Shown here one piece after another: positions 17,110 to 26,322 of a DNA stretch of 64,000 nt. Both the position numbers and the translations under genes were made by a program. The stretch covers positions 124,001 through 188,000 of the forward strand of contig NZ_CP170544.1 of assembly GCF_042693015.1 (NCBI RefSeq), in the 5' to 3' direction. Under the pieces are notes generated by a model. It searched no databases and was not told the origin of the DNA. It was given only the letters and a program-made list of their open reading frames with translations. How positions within the stretch are numbered: position 1 is the first letter of the stretch; each line of letters starts with the position of its first letter. The stretch comes from Sphingomonas_E sp042693015. GTDB taxonomy: Bacteria > Pseudomonadota > Alphaproteobacteria > Sphingomonadales > Sphingomonadaceae.

Positions 17110-18039
17110 ATGACGGCCCGTATGACAGCGATGACATATCTGCCCGCACCTGCGGAATCCCGCCCCCTCGGCAAGAGTGGCCTCATGGTTTCCCCGATCG
17201 CGTGGGGCATGTGGCGTTTTGCCGGCGACGATGTAGCCGCGGCGCGCGTGCGGGTCGAGGCGGCGTTGGCTGCTGGTGTCACACTGTTCGACACCGCCGA
17301 CATTTATGGCCCCGACAATGGTGAGCCGTTCGGCGCGTCGGAAGTGCTGCTGGGCCGCGTCTTCGCCGAGGATCGTTCGCTGCGCGATCGCATGGTGCTG
17401 GCGACCAAGGGCGGCATCGTCATCGGCACGCCCTACGATTCCAGCGCCGGCTATATCGAGGCCGCGATCGACGCTTCGCTGAAGCGGCTGGGCGTGGATC
17501 ATATCCAGCTCTGGCAGATCCACAGGCCCGACATGCTGACCCACCCGGCCGAGGTGGCCCGCGCGCTGGAGAAGGCGCATGCGGCTGGCAAGATCGGTGC
17601 GGTCGGCGTGTCCAATTATACGGTGTCACGGGCCGCCGCTCTGATGGCCTTCCTCAGGATGCCGCTGGTCAGCCACCAGCCCGAATTCTCGGCGCTGAAG
17701 CTCGAACCGCTGACCGATGGCCTGTTCGATCAGGCGATGACGCACGACATCGCCGTGCTCGCCTGGTCGCCGCTCGGTGGCGGGCGCATCGCCGATCCGA
17801 AGGACGAGCGCGCGGCCCGCGTTGCGGCGGCGCTTGACGCCAAGGCGGCGGAATATGGCGTGTCGCGCTCGGCGGCGGCCTATAGCTGGATCATGGCGCA
17901 TCCCGCGCGCCCGATCCCGATCGTTGGAACCCAGAATCCGGCCCGCATCGCGGAGATTCCGGACGCGCTCAAACCCCGCTGGACCCGCGCCGACTGGTAC
18001 GCGGTGCTGGTGGCTTCGATGGGAGAGAATTTGCCATGA
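17110..18039 (+). CDS. Aldo/keto reductase (candidate 6-oxo-glucose reductase, SmoB-like)
   Basis: A 309-residue TIM-barrel reductase. The catalytic tetrad is present: Asp61 and Tyr66 in FDTADIYG, Lys100 in ATKGG, His138 in WQIHRPD; the NADPH-binding end reads PIPIVGTQNPARIAEI. In the sulfo-SMO route of Agrobacterium an aldo/keto reductase (SmoB) turns 6-oxo-glucose into glucose. That role is inferred here because the gene overlaps by 4 nt (ATGA) with an SsuD/SmoC-like monooxygenase gene. In-frame ATGs lie at 17110, 17122 and 17131; a G-rich stretch precedes the first. A LacI-type operator covers 17122-17137, so the true start and promoter layout need care. Confidence 0.85.
   Translation: MTARMTAMTYLPAPAESRPLGKSGLMVSPIAWGMWRFAGDDVAAARVRVEAALAAGVTLFDTADIYGPDNGEPFGASEVLLGRVFAEDRSLRDRMVLATKGGIVIGTPYDSSAGYIEAAIDASLKRLGVDHIQLWQIHRPDMLTHPAEVARALEKAHAAGKIGAVGVSNYTVSRAAALMAFLRMPLVSHQPEFSALKLEPLTDGLFDQAMTHDIAVLAWSPLGGGRIADPKDERAARVAAALDAKAAEYGVSRSAAAYSWIMAHPARPIPIVGTQNPARIAEIPDALKPRWTRADWYAVLVASMGENLP
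17122..17137. promoter_or_regulatory. LacI-type operator C (at the 5' end of the reductase gene)
   Basis: ATGACAGCGATGACAT contains TGACAGCGATGACA, a full match to the LacI/cre-like pattern TGWnAnCGnTnWCA, and is the best of the three sites. It overlaps the first codons of the reductase gene. This is compatible with repression by blocking initiation or elongation, or with a start at the ATG at 17131. Confidence 0.65.
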
Positions 18040-19103
18040 GTGATCGGCAGCCTTGCGAAATCAGTTGGTTTTCGGCGCTTTGCGACGATGATTATGAGTT
18101 CCTCGGCCAGCCTGATCCGATGCTCCAATCCTCCTGGGAGCATTGCCGCGACATCGTGATGCAGGCCGAGACGGGCGGGTTCGACAATATATTGCTGCCG
18201 TCGGGCTATGCGCTCGGCATCGACAGCACCGCGTTTGCGGCCGGGATAGCGCCGTTGCTTAAGCGTATCCGTTTGCTCCTCGCCATTCGTGTCGGCGAGA
18301 TGTGGCCGCCGCAACTCGCGCGCCAGATCGCGACGATCGACCGCATGCTGGGTGGCAGACTCGCGATCAACATCATCTCCTCGGACATGCCGGGCGAGAC
18401 GCTGGCGTCGGCGCCGCGTTATGCCCGCACGGTCGAGGCGATGCACATCCTGAAGACGCTGCTGAACGGCCAGCCGCTCGACCATGATGGCGAGTTCTGG
18501 AAGCTGAAGGTCGATCCGCCGCGGGTCGGCACGCTTTCGGGCAAGGCGCCGCAGCTCTATTTCGGTGGGCTATCCGAAGATGCGCGCGAGGCAGCGGCCA
18601 AGGGCTGCGACGTCTATCTGATGTGGCCCGACAAGCAGGAAGCGGTGGCCGCGATCATCGCCGACATTAAGGCGCGCGCGGCGAAGCATGGCCGGACGCT
18701 GCGCTTCGGCTATCGCGCGCATGTGATCGTCCGCGAGACCGAGGCGGCGGCGCGGACGGCAGCCGACCGGCTGCTTTCCAGGCTCGACGCGGAAACCGGG
18801 GCGGCGATCCGGGCGAAGTCGCTCGATTCGACCTCGACAGGTGTGGCGGCCCAGGCGGCGCTGCGCGAGGGTGCGAGCGACGATGGCTATGCCGAACCCA
18901 ATCTGTGGACCGGCGTCGGCCGGGCGCGTTCGGGGTGCGGCGCGGCGATCGTCGGCGATCCCGATCAGGTGCTCGCAAAGCTCGAAAGCTATCGCGCGAT
19001 GGGGATCGATGCGTTCATCCTGTCGGGCTATCCGCACGCGGCCGAGGCCGACCTTTTCGCCCGCCATGTGCTGCCGCGGATCGACCACGGCCCGCTGGGC
19101 TGA
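18036..19103 (+). CDS. FMNH2-dependent sulfonate monooxygenase, SsuD/SmoC-like
   Basis: A 355-residue luciferase-like (LLM class) flavin monooxygenase. SsuD-type landmarks are visible: WPPQLARQIATIDRMLGGRL, NIISSDMPGE, YARTVEAMHILK, VHVIVRETEAA-like AHVIVRETEAAA, and the C-terminal GDPDQVLAKLESYRAMGID followed by ILSGYPHAAEAD. SsuD-type enzymes split C-S bonds of sulfonates with O2 and FMNH2, releasing sulfite; the SmoC branch acts on sulfoquinovose. Assignment to SmoC rests on the coupled reductase gene and the GH31 enzyme nearby. A partner flavin reductase is not seen in the window. Confidence 0.87.
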   Translation: MSDRQPCEISWFSALCDDDYEFLGQPDPMLQSSWEHCRDIVMQAETGGFDNILLPSGYALGIDSTAFAAGIAPLLKRIRLLLAIRVGEMWPPQLARQIATIDRMLGGRLAINIISSDMPGETLASAPRYARTVEAMHILKTLLNGQPLDHDGEFWKLKVDPPRVGTLSGKAPQLYFGGLSEDAREAAAKGCDVYLMWPDKQEAVAAIIADIKARAAKHGRTLRFGYRAHVIVRETEAAARTAADRLLSRLDAETGAAIRAKSLDSTSTGVAAQAALREGASDDGYAEPNLWTGVGRARSGCGAAIVGDPDQVLAKLESYRAMGIDAFILSGYPHAAEADLFARHVLPRIDHGPLG

Positions 19104-19112
19104 CGCCGGAAA

Positions 19113-19499
19113 TCAGGCGCGGGTGAGCGACATGATCATCCGCGCCGCAGCGATCGGCTTGGCGGGATCGTCCTGCCAAGCCTCGATAGCGACATTGGCG
19201 ATGCGCTGGCCAACGCGGGTGACGTGGCCCCGCGCATAGGTATCGACCAGCCTGCCGCCGCGCATGAAATCCACCGAGACATTGACGGGCTTCACCGTCG
19301 TCCCGTCATCGCCGAGGGCAACGCCGATCGCGACCATGCCGGCAATTTCCATCAGGCCGGTGATGGCGCCGCCATGAATGAAGCCGGGGCGGCCGAGAAC
19401 ATGATCGCCGCTGGGCATGATCACCATCGTATCGACGCCGGTCTCGACGATCCTGAGACCGAGGAAATCGGCATAAGGGGGCCGCCGGATCATCGTCAT
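19113..19499 (-). CDS. PaaI family thioesterase (hotdog fold) 1
   Basis: A 128-residue single hotdog domain. The family core is visible as GRPGFIHGGAITGLMEIAGM, equivalent to the H-G-G motif of PaaI thioesterases, with VSVDFMRGGRLVDTYARGHV downstream. It would hydrolyse an acyl-CoA thioester; the substrate is unknown. Its ATG overlaps the stop of the next hotdog gene by 4 nt, so both are made from one mRNA and could form a heteromer. Confidence 0.85.
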   Translation of the reverse strand: MTMIRRPPYADFLGLRIVETGVDTMVIMPSGDHVLGRPGFIHGGAITGLMEIAGMVAIGVALGDDGTTVKPVNVSVDFMRGGRLVDTYARGHVTRVGQRIANVAIEAWQDDPAKPIAAARMIMSLTRA

Positions 19500-19939
19500 T
19501 CCTCGTCGAGAAACATGAAGGTGCCGGCGACGTGGGCGACGGGATCGTCCGGATCGCCATCATGGGCCTGGCCGCGGACGAAGGCGATGCGGCGCGTGAC
19601 GCGATAGCATTCGCCCCGGCCAAAGACAGTGCGACCAGGTTGCGCCGGGCGGAGATAATCGACCCTGAGATCAAGCGTCGCCTGCGGACGGAATATCCCC
19701 GTCTTGATCCAGATGGAAACGCTGGTGGCCATGTCCATCAGCGATACGATCGGTCCCGATGCGAGCACGCCGGTATCGGGGTTGCCGATCAGTCGCTCGT
19801 CATAGCCGAGCGAAAGCTCGATCCAGTCTTCGCCATGGCTGGCATAGCGGATGCCGAGCGCGCCGTGATGGCCATGATGGTCCAGAGCCGCGATGAACCT
19901 TGATGGGTCGAACGCCTGACCGGGGGATCGTGCTGTCAT
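19496..19939 (-). CDS. PaaI family thioesterase (hotdog fold) 2
   Basis: A 147-residue hotdog protein. The segment GNPDTGVLASGPIVSLMDMA takes the place of the usual H-G-G helix start, and LDLRVDYLRPAQPGRTVFGRG is the typical following strand. The canonical His before the glycines is not present (ASGP instead), so activity may differ from its neighbour at 19113-19499. It lies 9 nt after the acyl-CoA ligase gene in the same operon. Confidence 0.82.
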   Translation of the reverse strand: MTARSPGQAFDPSRFIAALDHHGHHGALGIRYASHGEDWIELSLGYDERLIGNPDTGVLASGPIVSLMDMATSVSIWIKTGIFRPQATLDLRVDYLRPAQPGRTVFGRGECYRVTRRIAFVRGQAHDGDPDDPVAHVAGTFMFLDEE

Positions 19940-19948
19940 GAGACGCGC

Positions 19949-21436
19949 CTAACGCGCGCTGGCGAGCTCCGCAACCGGCGGCGCACTATCGGCGAGCGCG
20001 TGCTTGATGACCTTGCCGGTGAGCGTGCGCGGCAGTGCTTCGACGAAGGAGAAATGGCGCGGCACCTTGTATCCGGCGAGATGCGTGCGGCAGTGGCGGG
20101 CGAGCGCGGCGGCATCGACACCGGCTGCGCTGACGAAGGCATGACCGCATTCGCCCCAATCGGCATCGGCGACACCGACCACCGCGGCTTCGCGCACCGC
20201 CGGATGGGCGAGGAGGACGGTTTCGATCTCCGCCGGATAGACATTCTCGCCGCCTGAAATGAACATGTCCTTGGCGCGGCCGACAATCTCGAAATAGCCG
20301 TCGGCATCGCGGCGGCCGAGATCGCCAGTGCGGAGCCAGCCGGCATCGTCGAAGGCGCGCGCCGTAGCTTCGTCATCGCGCCAGTAGCCGGGCGTCACGG
20401 CGGGACCGCGAAAGCGTATTTCGCCGATCATGCCATCGGCCACCGGGCCATGCTCGTCCGCCACCATCGCTTCGACCAGCAATTGCGGCTTGCCGACCGA
20501 ATGGGGCCGGGCGGTGACGGCGGTGCGATCCATCATCAGCGCGGTGGGCCCGGTTTCCGTCATCCCCATGCCGCCGCACAATATGGCGCCGCGGGCGGCA
20601 TAGGTGTGGATCAACGAGGCCGGTAGGCTCGATCCGCCGCTGCCCCAATGGCGCACGGCGGAAAGATCGGTGGAGGCGAAGGCCGGATGATCGGCTAGGC
20701 GCTGATAGACGGTGGGGACGGCGAAGATTGTCGTGACGCGGCCGGAGGCGATCGCCGCCAGCGCCGCGCCGGCATCGAATTCCGGCATCAGCAGCACGCG
20801 TCCGCCCGCGAGCAATGTCGGCAGCGCGAAGAGGTTGATACCGGCCGTGTGGAAGTTGGGCAGCAGGCCGAGGAAGCAATCGTCGGCGCGCAGATCGATC
20901 GCCTCGCGCACATTCACATGATTGGCGAGCGCCATGCCGAAGGTCTGGATCACGCCCTTGGGCCGGCCCGTGGTGCCCGACGTGTAGAGCAGCGACCAGA
21001 TGCCGTTGCTCGGCCAAGGGCGTGGGGGCAGGGGCGCTGTGGCGGGTGCCGGTGCTTCGAGAGGGAGGACGGGCAGGTGCGGGGCGGCTTCGCGCGCGGT
21101 GGCGGCGAAGCTATCGTCCGCAAGGATCAGAGTCGGGGCGGCATCGGCGATGACGGCCGCCAGTTCGGGCACGGCCAGCCGCCAGTTGAGCGGCACGCAG
21201 ATCGCGCCGGCCCGCGCGCAGCCGAACAGGAGCGCGAAGAAGGGCGCGCCGTTGCGCGCCATCACCGCTACGCGATCGCCTTCGCCGACGCCCTCACCGA
21301 TCAGCCGCGCCGCCATCGTCGAGGCGAGGCGATCGAGCGCGGCATAATCGAGCGTGCCGGTGGCGTCCTCGATCGCGATCCGGTCGGGCGTCAGCGCCGC
21401 ACGGCGCGCAAGCAGATCGGGCAGGTCAGCGGCCAT
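19949..21436 (-). CDS. Acyl-CoA ligase (AMP-dependent synthetase, FadD-like)
   Basis: A 495-residue ANL-superfamily enzyme. The P-loop reads YTSGTTGRPKG, the A5 region MGMTETGP, the A7/A8 hinge RTGDLGRRDADGYFEIVGRAKDM, and the C-terminal lysine lies in LPRTLTGKVIKHAL. It would activate a carboxylic acid to its CoA ester through an acyl-adenylate. ATG at 21436 is chosen; it overlaps the upstream TetR stop by 11 nt. With two thioesterases, an alpha/beta hydrolase and a TonB receptor nearby, it probably serves uptake and activation of a hydrophobic or ester substrate. Confidence 0.9.
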   Translation of the reverse strand: MAADLPDLLARRAALTPDRIAIEDATGTLDYAALDRLASTMAARLIGEGVGEGDRVAVMARNGAPFFALLFGCARAGAICVPLNWRLAVPELAAVIADAAPTLILADDSFAATAREAAPHLPVLPLEAPAPATAPLPPRPWPSNGIWSLLYTSGTTGRPKGVIQTFGMALANHVNVREAIDLRADDCFLGLLPNFHTAGINLFALPTLLAGGRVLLMPEFDAGAALAAIASGRVTTIFAVPTVYQRLADHPAFASTDLSAVRHWGSGGSSLPASLIHTYAARGAILCGGMGMTETGPTALMMDRTAVTARPHSVGKPQLLVEAMVADEHGPVADGMIGEIRFRGPAVTPGYWRDDEATARAFDDAGWLRTGDLGRRDADGYFEIVGRAKDMFISGGENVYPAEIETVLLAHPAVREAAVVGVADADWGECGHAFVSAAGVDAAALARHCRTHLAGYKVPRHFSFVEALPRTLTGKVIKHALADSAPPVAELASAR

Positions 21437-22046
21437 CGTCCTTCCCGCGGGGCGCGAGGCCATAAATGATGAGATCGCCGATCGTATCCGCGATCGCTTC
21501 GGGCGTTTCGTCCTGCGACCACAGGCCGTAGCGCATTCCGGCGAACACGCTGATCCCGATCAGCGCCCAGGCACGCGCCTCGTCCGGCCCCTCGCTGATC
21601 TCGCCCCGCGCGCGGGCAGCAGCGAGATTGTCGCGATAGGCGGCGATGAACACGTCATAATGTTCGCGATAGACATCCTCGGCGACGAACTGCGCTTCCT
21701 CGATGATGCGGTAGAGGTTGGGATGTTCGCGGACGAAGCCGATATAAGCGGCGATGCCGCGCCGTTCCGCGGTCAGCCGGTCGCTCACGCCCTGCAACTG
21801 CTCGGCGATATGGTGCCGCACGCTGCGGCTCATGTCGCGGACGAGCGCGCGGTAAAGCTCCTCCTTGCTTTCGAAATAGGTGTAGAAACTGCCGAGTGCG
21901 ACACCGGCCCTAGCGGTGATGCCGGTGATCGCCGCCTCATGATAGCCGCGTTCGCCAAACTCGCTCGCTGCCGCATCGAGCAGCCGGCGCAGCGTCTGCC
22001 GACCGCGTTCGGTCCGTGGAACCCTGTCGATGGCAATGTCACCCAT
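21426..22046 (-). CDS. TetR family transcriptional regulator
   Basis: A regulator of about 206 residues with the TetR DNA-binding domain: LLDAAASEFGERGYHEAAIT followed by GITARAGVALGSFYTYFESK. The start is placed at the ATG at 22046 (MGDIAIDR); in-frame codons further upstream to 22133 look unlike the family. It heads the ligase-thioesterase operon and is divergent from the hydrolase-receptor genes, so it likely controls both sides. The ligand is unknown. Confidence 0.85.
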   Translation of the reverse strand: MGDIAIDRVPRTERGRQTLRRLLDAAASEFGERGYHEAAITGITARAGVALGSFYTYFESKEELYRALVRDMSRSVRHHIAEQLQGVSDRLTAERRGIAAYIGFVREHPNLYRIIEEAQFVAEDVYREHYDVFIAAYRDNLAAARARGEISEGPDEARAWALIGISVFAGMRYGLWSQDETPEAIADTIGDLIIYGLAPRGKDDGR

Positions 22047-22199
22047 GGGCCACATAGTGGCGCGGCAATGCCGCAAGCTCAACCTGAATATTGACTCGGG
22101 TTTCGGTTGATGTATTTCCGATAACTGAACCAACTTTCAGGTTGGAGGAGTCGCCCACGTCAGGCGGCACCCTGGCCGAAGCGTTTTGGGAGAGGATGT

Positions 22200-23033
22200 C
22201 TGCCCCATTTCATCGCCAGTGACGGCGCCCGGATCGCCTATCGGGACGAAGGTTCGGGGCAGGTGTTGCTGTGCGTTCACGGCCTGACGGGCAGCGGGGA
22301 ATTCTTTGCGCCGCAGGCGGGGGGGCTGGCGGATCGGTTCCGCATCATCCGCATCGACCTTCGCGGTCATGGTGACACCGCTGCGAAGGGCGAACTGACG
22401 GTTGCGCGGCTGACCGCGGACATCGAGGAACTGGTCGTCCACTGCGACCTGCATGACGCGATCGGCATCGGCTGGTCGCTGGGCGCGATGCTGCTGTGGG
22501 GGATGCTGCTGGGGCCGGAACGGCGCCGCCTGGCGGGGGCGATCGTGGTCGACATGTCGCCGCGCGTCGCCAACGGGCCGGACTGGACGCTGGGCCTGAT
22601 CGACGAGGAATTGCGTGCGTCGCGGCCCGGCGAAAGCTGGGAAGACCGCTGCCGCAGGATCGCCCAGGCCATCGTCGCCGACGGGCTTCAGCACGAACGT
22701 GCCGAACTGATCGATCGGATGGCCGGATGGCTGGCGACCGCCGATGCCGACGCCGTGACCGCGATCGGCCTGTCGATGATGGAACAGGATTTCCGCGATC
22801 GGCTGGCGCTGATCGAGACGCCGGTGCTGATCGCCCATGGCGCGCGCAGCCAATATTATGCGCCGGCGACGAGCATCTTCCTGCTCGATCAACTGCCGTC
22901 CAGCACGCTGACCGCATTCAAGCAATCCGGCCACACGCCGCATCTTGAAGAGCCGCAACGCTTCAACGCCGTCGTCGCGGGTTTCGCGGCGGCAATCGCA
23001 TCAGCCCAGAACATGAAAAACCGGGGAGGTTGA
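22200..23033 (+). CDS. Alpha/beta hydrolase
   Basis: A hydrolase of about 277 residues. The oxyanion HG motif is VLLCVHGLTGSGEFF, the nucleophile elbow is GIGWSLGAML (Ser in G-W-S-L-G), and the catalytic His is in SGHTPHLEEPQRF. The conserved N-terminal strand HFIASDGARIAYRDEGSG is in frame only from a CTG at 22200. The nearby ATG at 22196 is out of frame and runs into a stop, and a GTG at 22263 would cut off the first strands. Either CTG is used or one base differs from the ancestral ATG start. The stop is 4 nt from the receptor ATG, so the two form an operon. Confidence 0.82.
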   Translation: MPHFIASDGARIAYRDEGSGQVLLCVHGLTGSGEFFAPQAGGLADRFRIIRIDLRGHGDTAAKGELTVARLTADIEELVVHCDLHDAIGIGWSLGAMLLWGMLLGPERRRLAGAIVVDMSPRVANGPDWTLGLIDEELRASRPGESWEDRCRRIAQAIVADGLQHERAELIDRMAGWLATADADAVTAIGLSMMEQDFRDRLALIETPVLIAHGARSQYYAPATSIFLLDQLPSSTLTAFKQSGHTPHLEEPQRFNAVVAGFAAAIASAQNMKNRGG

Positions 23034-23037
23034 CCAA

Positions 23038-25359
23038 ATGACCCATATCAAAACCCATCTGCTGTGCGGCGCGGCCGCCTTGATCGCGATGGCAGCGCCG
23101 GCCCAGGCGCAGGACGCCGCGACCGATCCGGCGCTGGCGGCGGCAGATGCCGGTGACGAGATCGTCGTTATCGCCCGCCGGCGGGAGGAACGGCTGATCG
23201 ACGTGCCGATCGCGGTGAGTGCGGTTTCGGGCGCCGAGCTGGAACGCCAGGGCGCGGTCGACCTGGGTTCGATCCAGGGCAGCGTGCCCAACGTCAACCT
23301 CGTCCAGGGCCGCGGCTCATCCTCCACCGCCAACATCTTCATCCGCGGCATCGGCCAGCCCGACGCGTTGCAGACCTTCGACCCGGCGGTCGGCGTCTAT
23401 GTCGACGGCGTTTATATGAGCCGCATCCAGGGCGCCTTGTTCAATCTGTTCGATGTCGAGCGGGTCGAGGTGCTGCGCGGGCCGCAGGGCACGCTCTATG
23501 GCAAGAACACGATCGGCGGCGCGGTCAATATCATCTCGCGCAAGCCCGATCTCGATACGCTCGCCGCGGCCGGCAGCCTGACCTATGGGCGCTTCGATCA
23601 GTGGCTGATCAACGGCTATGTCTCGGCCCCGCTCGTCACCGACAAGCTCGCCGTTTCGCTGGCGGGTGTCTATGACAAGCGCGACGGCATCGTCACCGAT
23701 CCGCTGACCGGTCAGAAATATAACGACCGCAACACGCAAGCCGTGCGCGGTATCGTGCGCGCCCAGCCGACCGAGACGGTAGAACTGATCCTGTCGGGCG
23801 ATTATACCCGCCAGCGCACCGATCTGACGCTTGGCTATGCGACGGCGCCGCTGATCCAGACCAGCCTGTTCCCGGTCGGCGTCAGCGTCGCGGTGCCGGC
23901 TCATCCCTATGGCGATTATGATTACAAGGCGTCGACCAGCTTCCAGAATGGCGAGGGCCAGAAGCTCGACCATTGGGGCGTGTCGCTGACCGCCAATGTC
24001 GATCTGTCGGACGCTTTCACGCTGTCGTCGATCACCGCCTATCGCGATCTCCAGACCGACTTCTTCGTCGATATCGACGCGACCGAGGTCGAGATGGGCG
24101 ACGTGTTTGTCGGCACCCGCCAGCACCAGTTCAGCCAGGAACTGCAGCTCAAATATAGCGCGGACAAGCTCAACGGCGTGTTCGGGCTCTATTATCTCGA
24201 GGAGACGGTGAAGTCGCATCAGGAGGCTTATGCCGACGACCTCTTCACCTTCCTCGGCGGGCCGGTGACATTCACGCGCCTGATCGACGACAAGCAGAAG
24301 ACCCGCAGCTATGCGGCGTTCGGCCAGCTTACCTATGATTTCACCGATCAGTTCGCGGTGACGGCGGGCCTGCGCTACACCAAGGAAAAGAAGACCTATA
24401 ATCGCATCACGACGACGATCTCGTCGCTTGCGGCGCTCAACGGCCTGACCTTCGCCTTCCCGGATAATCTGCCGGCGCCGCTCAACGGCGATGACGATGC
24501 GAGCTTCGACGCCTGGACGCCGAGCGTGACGCTTTCCTACAAGCCGTCGCGTGATAGCCTCCTCTATCTATCCGCGGCGCGCGGCTTCAAGTCGGGCGGT
24601 TTCAACGGCCGCGCCAACAGCTTGGCGGATCTGACGCTGGTGGTGGACGGCGTGCCGACGCTGGTCACCCGTTTCAAACCGGAGACAGTGTGGACCTATG
24701 AGGCGGGCGCCAAGGCCAGCCTGCTCGACGGCCGGGTGCGGCTGGCCGGTGACGTCTTCTATTCGGATTATGAGGATTTCCAGGCGCGCGTGGGCGGCGG
24801 CACGATAGGCTCCACCGGCGTCTTCCCGGTCATCAACGCCGGCAAGCTGCGCATCTGGGGCATCGAGGCCGAGGCGACGGTGAAGCCCACTGATCCACTG
24901 ACGCTGCGTGCGAGCTTTGGCTATCTCAACGCCAAATATGAGGAGTTCAACGACGGCCGCCGCGTGCCGCCGCAGAGCTTCTCCTGCAACCCGACGGGCC
25001 AGCAGGTTGTCTGCGAACCGGCCTTCGCACCGCCGATCACGTTCAGCCTGGGCGCGGATTATGTGATCCCGGTGGGCGACAGCGGCACCATCACGCTGGG
25101 CGGCGACGGCCGCTTCGTCGACCAGCATTATCTGTCCGTCGACAATCGCGAGGGGCTGAAGGAAGACGGCTATTGGGTCGCCAACACCTATGTCCAATAT
25201 GACAATAAGGGGGGGTGGTATCTGCGGGGCGGCGTGAAGAATCTGTTCGACACGCTCTACAAGACCGACGGCCAGGAATTCTCGTCGGTCGGCAATATCC
25301 AGACCGTCTATTATGGCGATCCGCGGACGTGGCAGGTGACGGCCGGGTTCAAGTTCTGA
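23038..25359 (+). CDS. TonB-dependent outer-membrane receptor
   Basis: A 773-residue receptor with GGGGAGG before the ATG, a signal peptide ending AAPAQAQ, a TonB-box-like DEIVVIARRREE, a plug domain (FIRGIGQ, VEVLRGPQGTLYGKNTIGGA) and a barrel ending in QVTAGFKF. It is translated directly after the alpha/beta hydrolase and is divergent from the acyl-CoA ligase operon, so it probably imports the substrate these enzymes work on. The substrate is unknown. Confidence 0.94.
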   Translation: MTHIKTHLLCGAAALIAMAAPAQAQDAATDPALAAADAGDEIVVIARRREERLIDVPIAVSAVSGAELERQGAVDLGSIQGSVPNVNLVQGRGSSSTANIFIRGIGQPDALQTFDPAVGVYVDGVYMSRIQGALFNLFDVERVEVLRGPQGTLYGKNTIGGAVNIISRKPDLDTLAAAGSLTYGRFDQWLINGYVSAPLVTDKLAVSLAGVYDKRDGIVTDPLTGQKYNDRNTQAVRGIVRAQPTETVELILSGDYTRQRTDLTLGYATAPLIQTSLFPVGVSVAVPAHPYGDYDYKASTSFQNGEGQKLDHWGVSLTANVDLSDAFTLSSITAYRDLQTDFFVDIDATEVEMGDVFVGTRQHQFSQELQLKYSADKLNGVFGLYYLEETVKSHQEAYADDLFTFLGGPVTFTRLIDDKQKTRSYAAFGQLTYDFTDQFAVTAGLRYTKEKKTYNRITTTISSLAALNGLTFAFPDNLPAPLNGDDDASFDAWTPSVTLSYKPSRDSLLYLSAARGFKSGGFNGRANSLADLTLVVDGVPTLVTRFKPETVWTYEAGAKASLLDGRVRLAGDVFYSDYEDFQARVGGGTIGSTGVFPVINAGKLRIWGIEAEATVKPTDPLTLRASFGYLNAKYEEFNDGRRVPPQSFSCNPTGQQVVCEPAFAPPITFSLGADYVIPVGDSGTITLGGDGRFVDQHYLSVDNREGLKEDGYWVANTYVQYDNKGGWYLRGGVKNLFDTLYKTDGQEFSSVGNIQTVYYGDPRTWQVTAGFKF

Positions 25360-25366
25360 GCCTGAA

Positions 25367-25394
25367 GCCCTCTCCCGCGCCGGCGGGAGAGGGC
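25367..25394. terminator. Perfect 12-bp hairpin between convergent genes
   Basis: GCCCTCTCCCGC at 25367-25378 pairs with GCGGGAGAGGGC at 25383-25394 around a 4-nt loop. No long T-run follows. Its position between the receptor and cysK suggests a bidirectional transcription stop. Confidence 0.7.
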
Positions 25395-25401
25395 GGATGC
25401 G

Positions 25402-26318
<917 letters not shown>

Positions 26319-26322
<4 letters not shown>

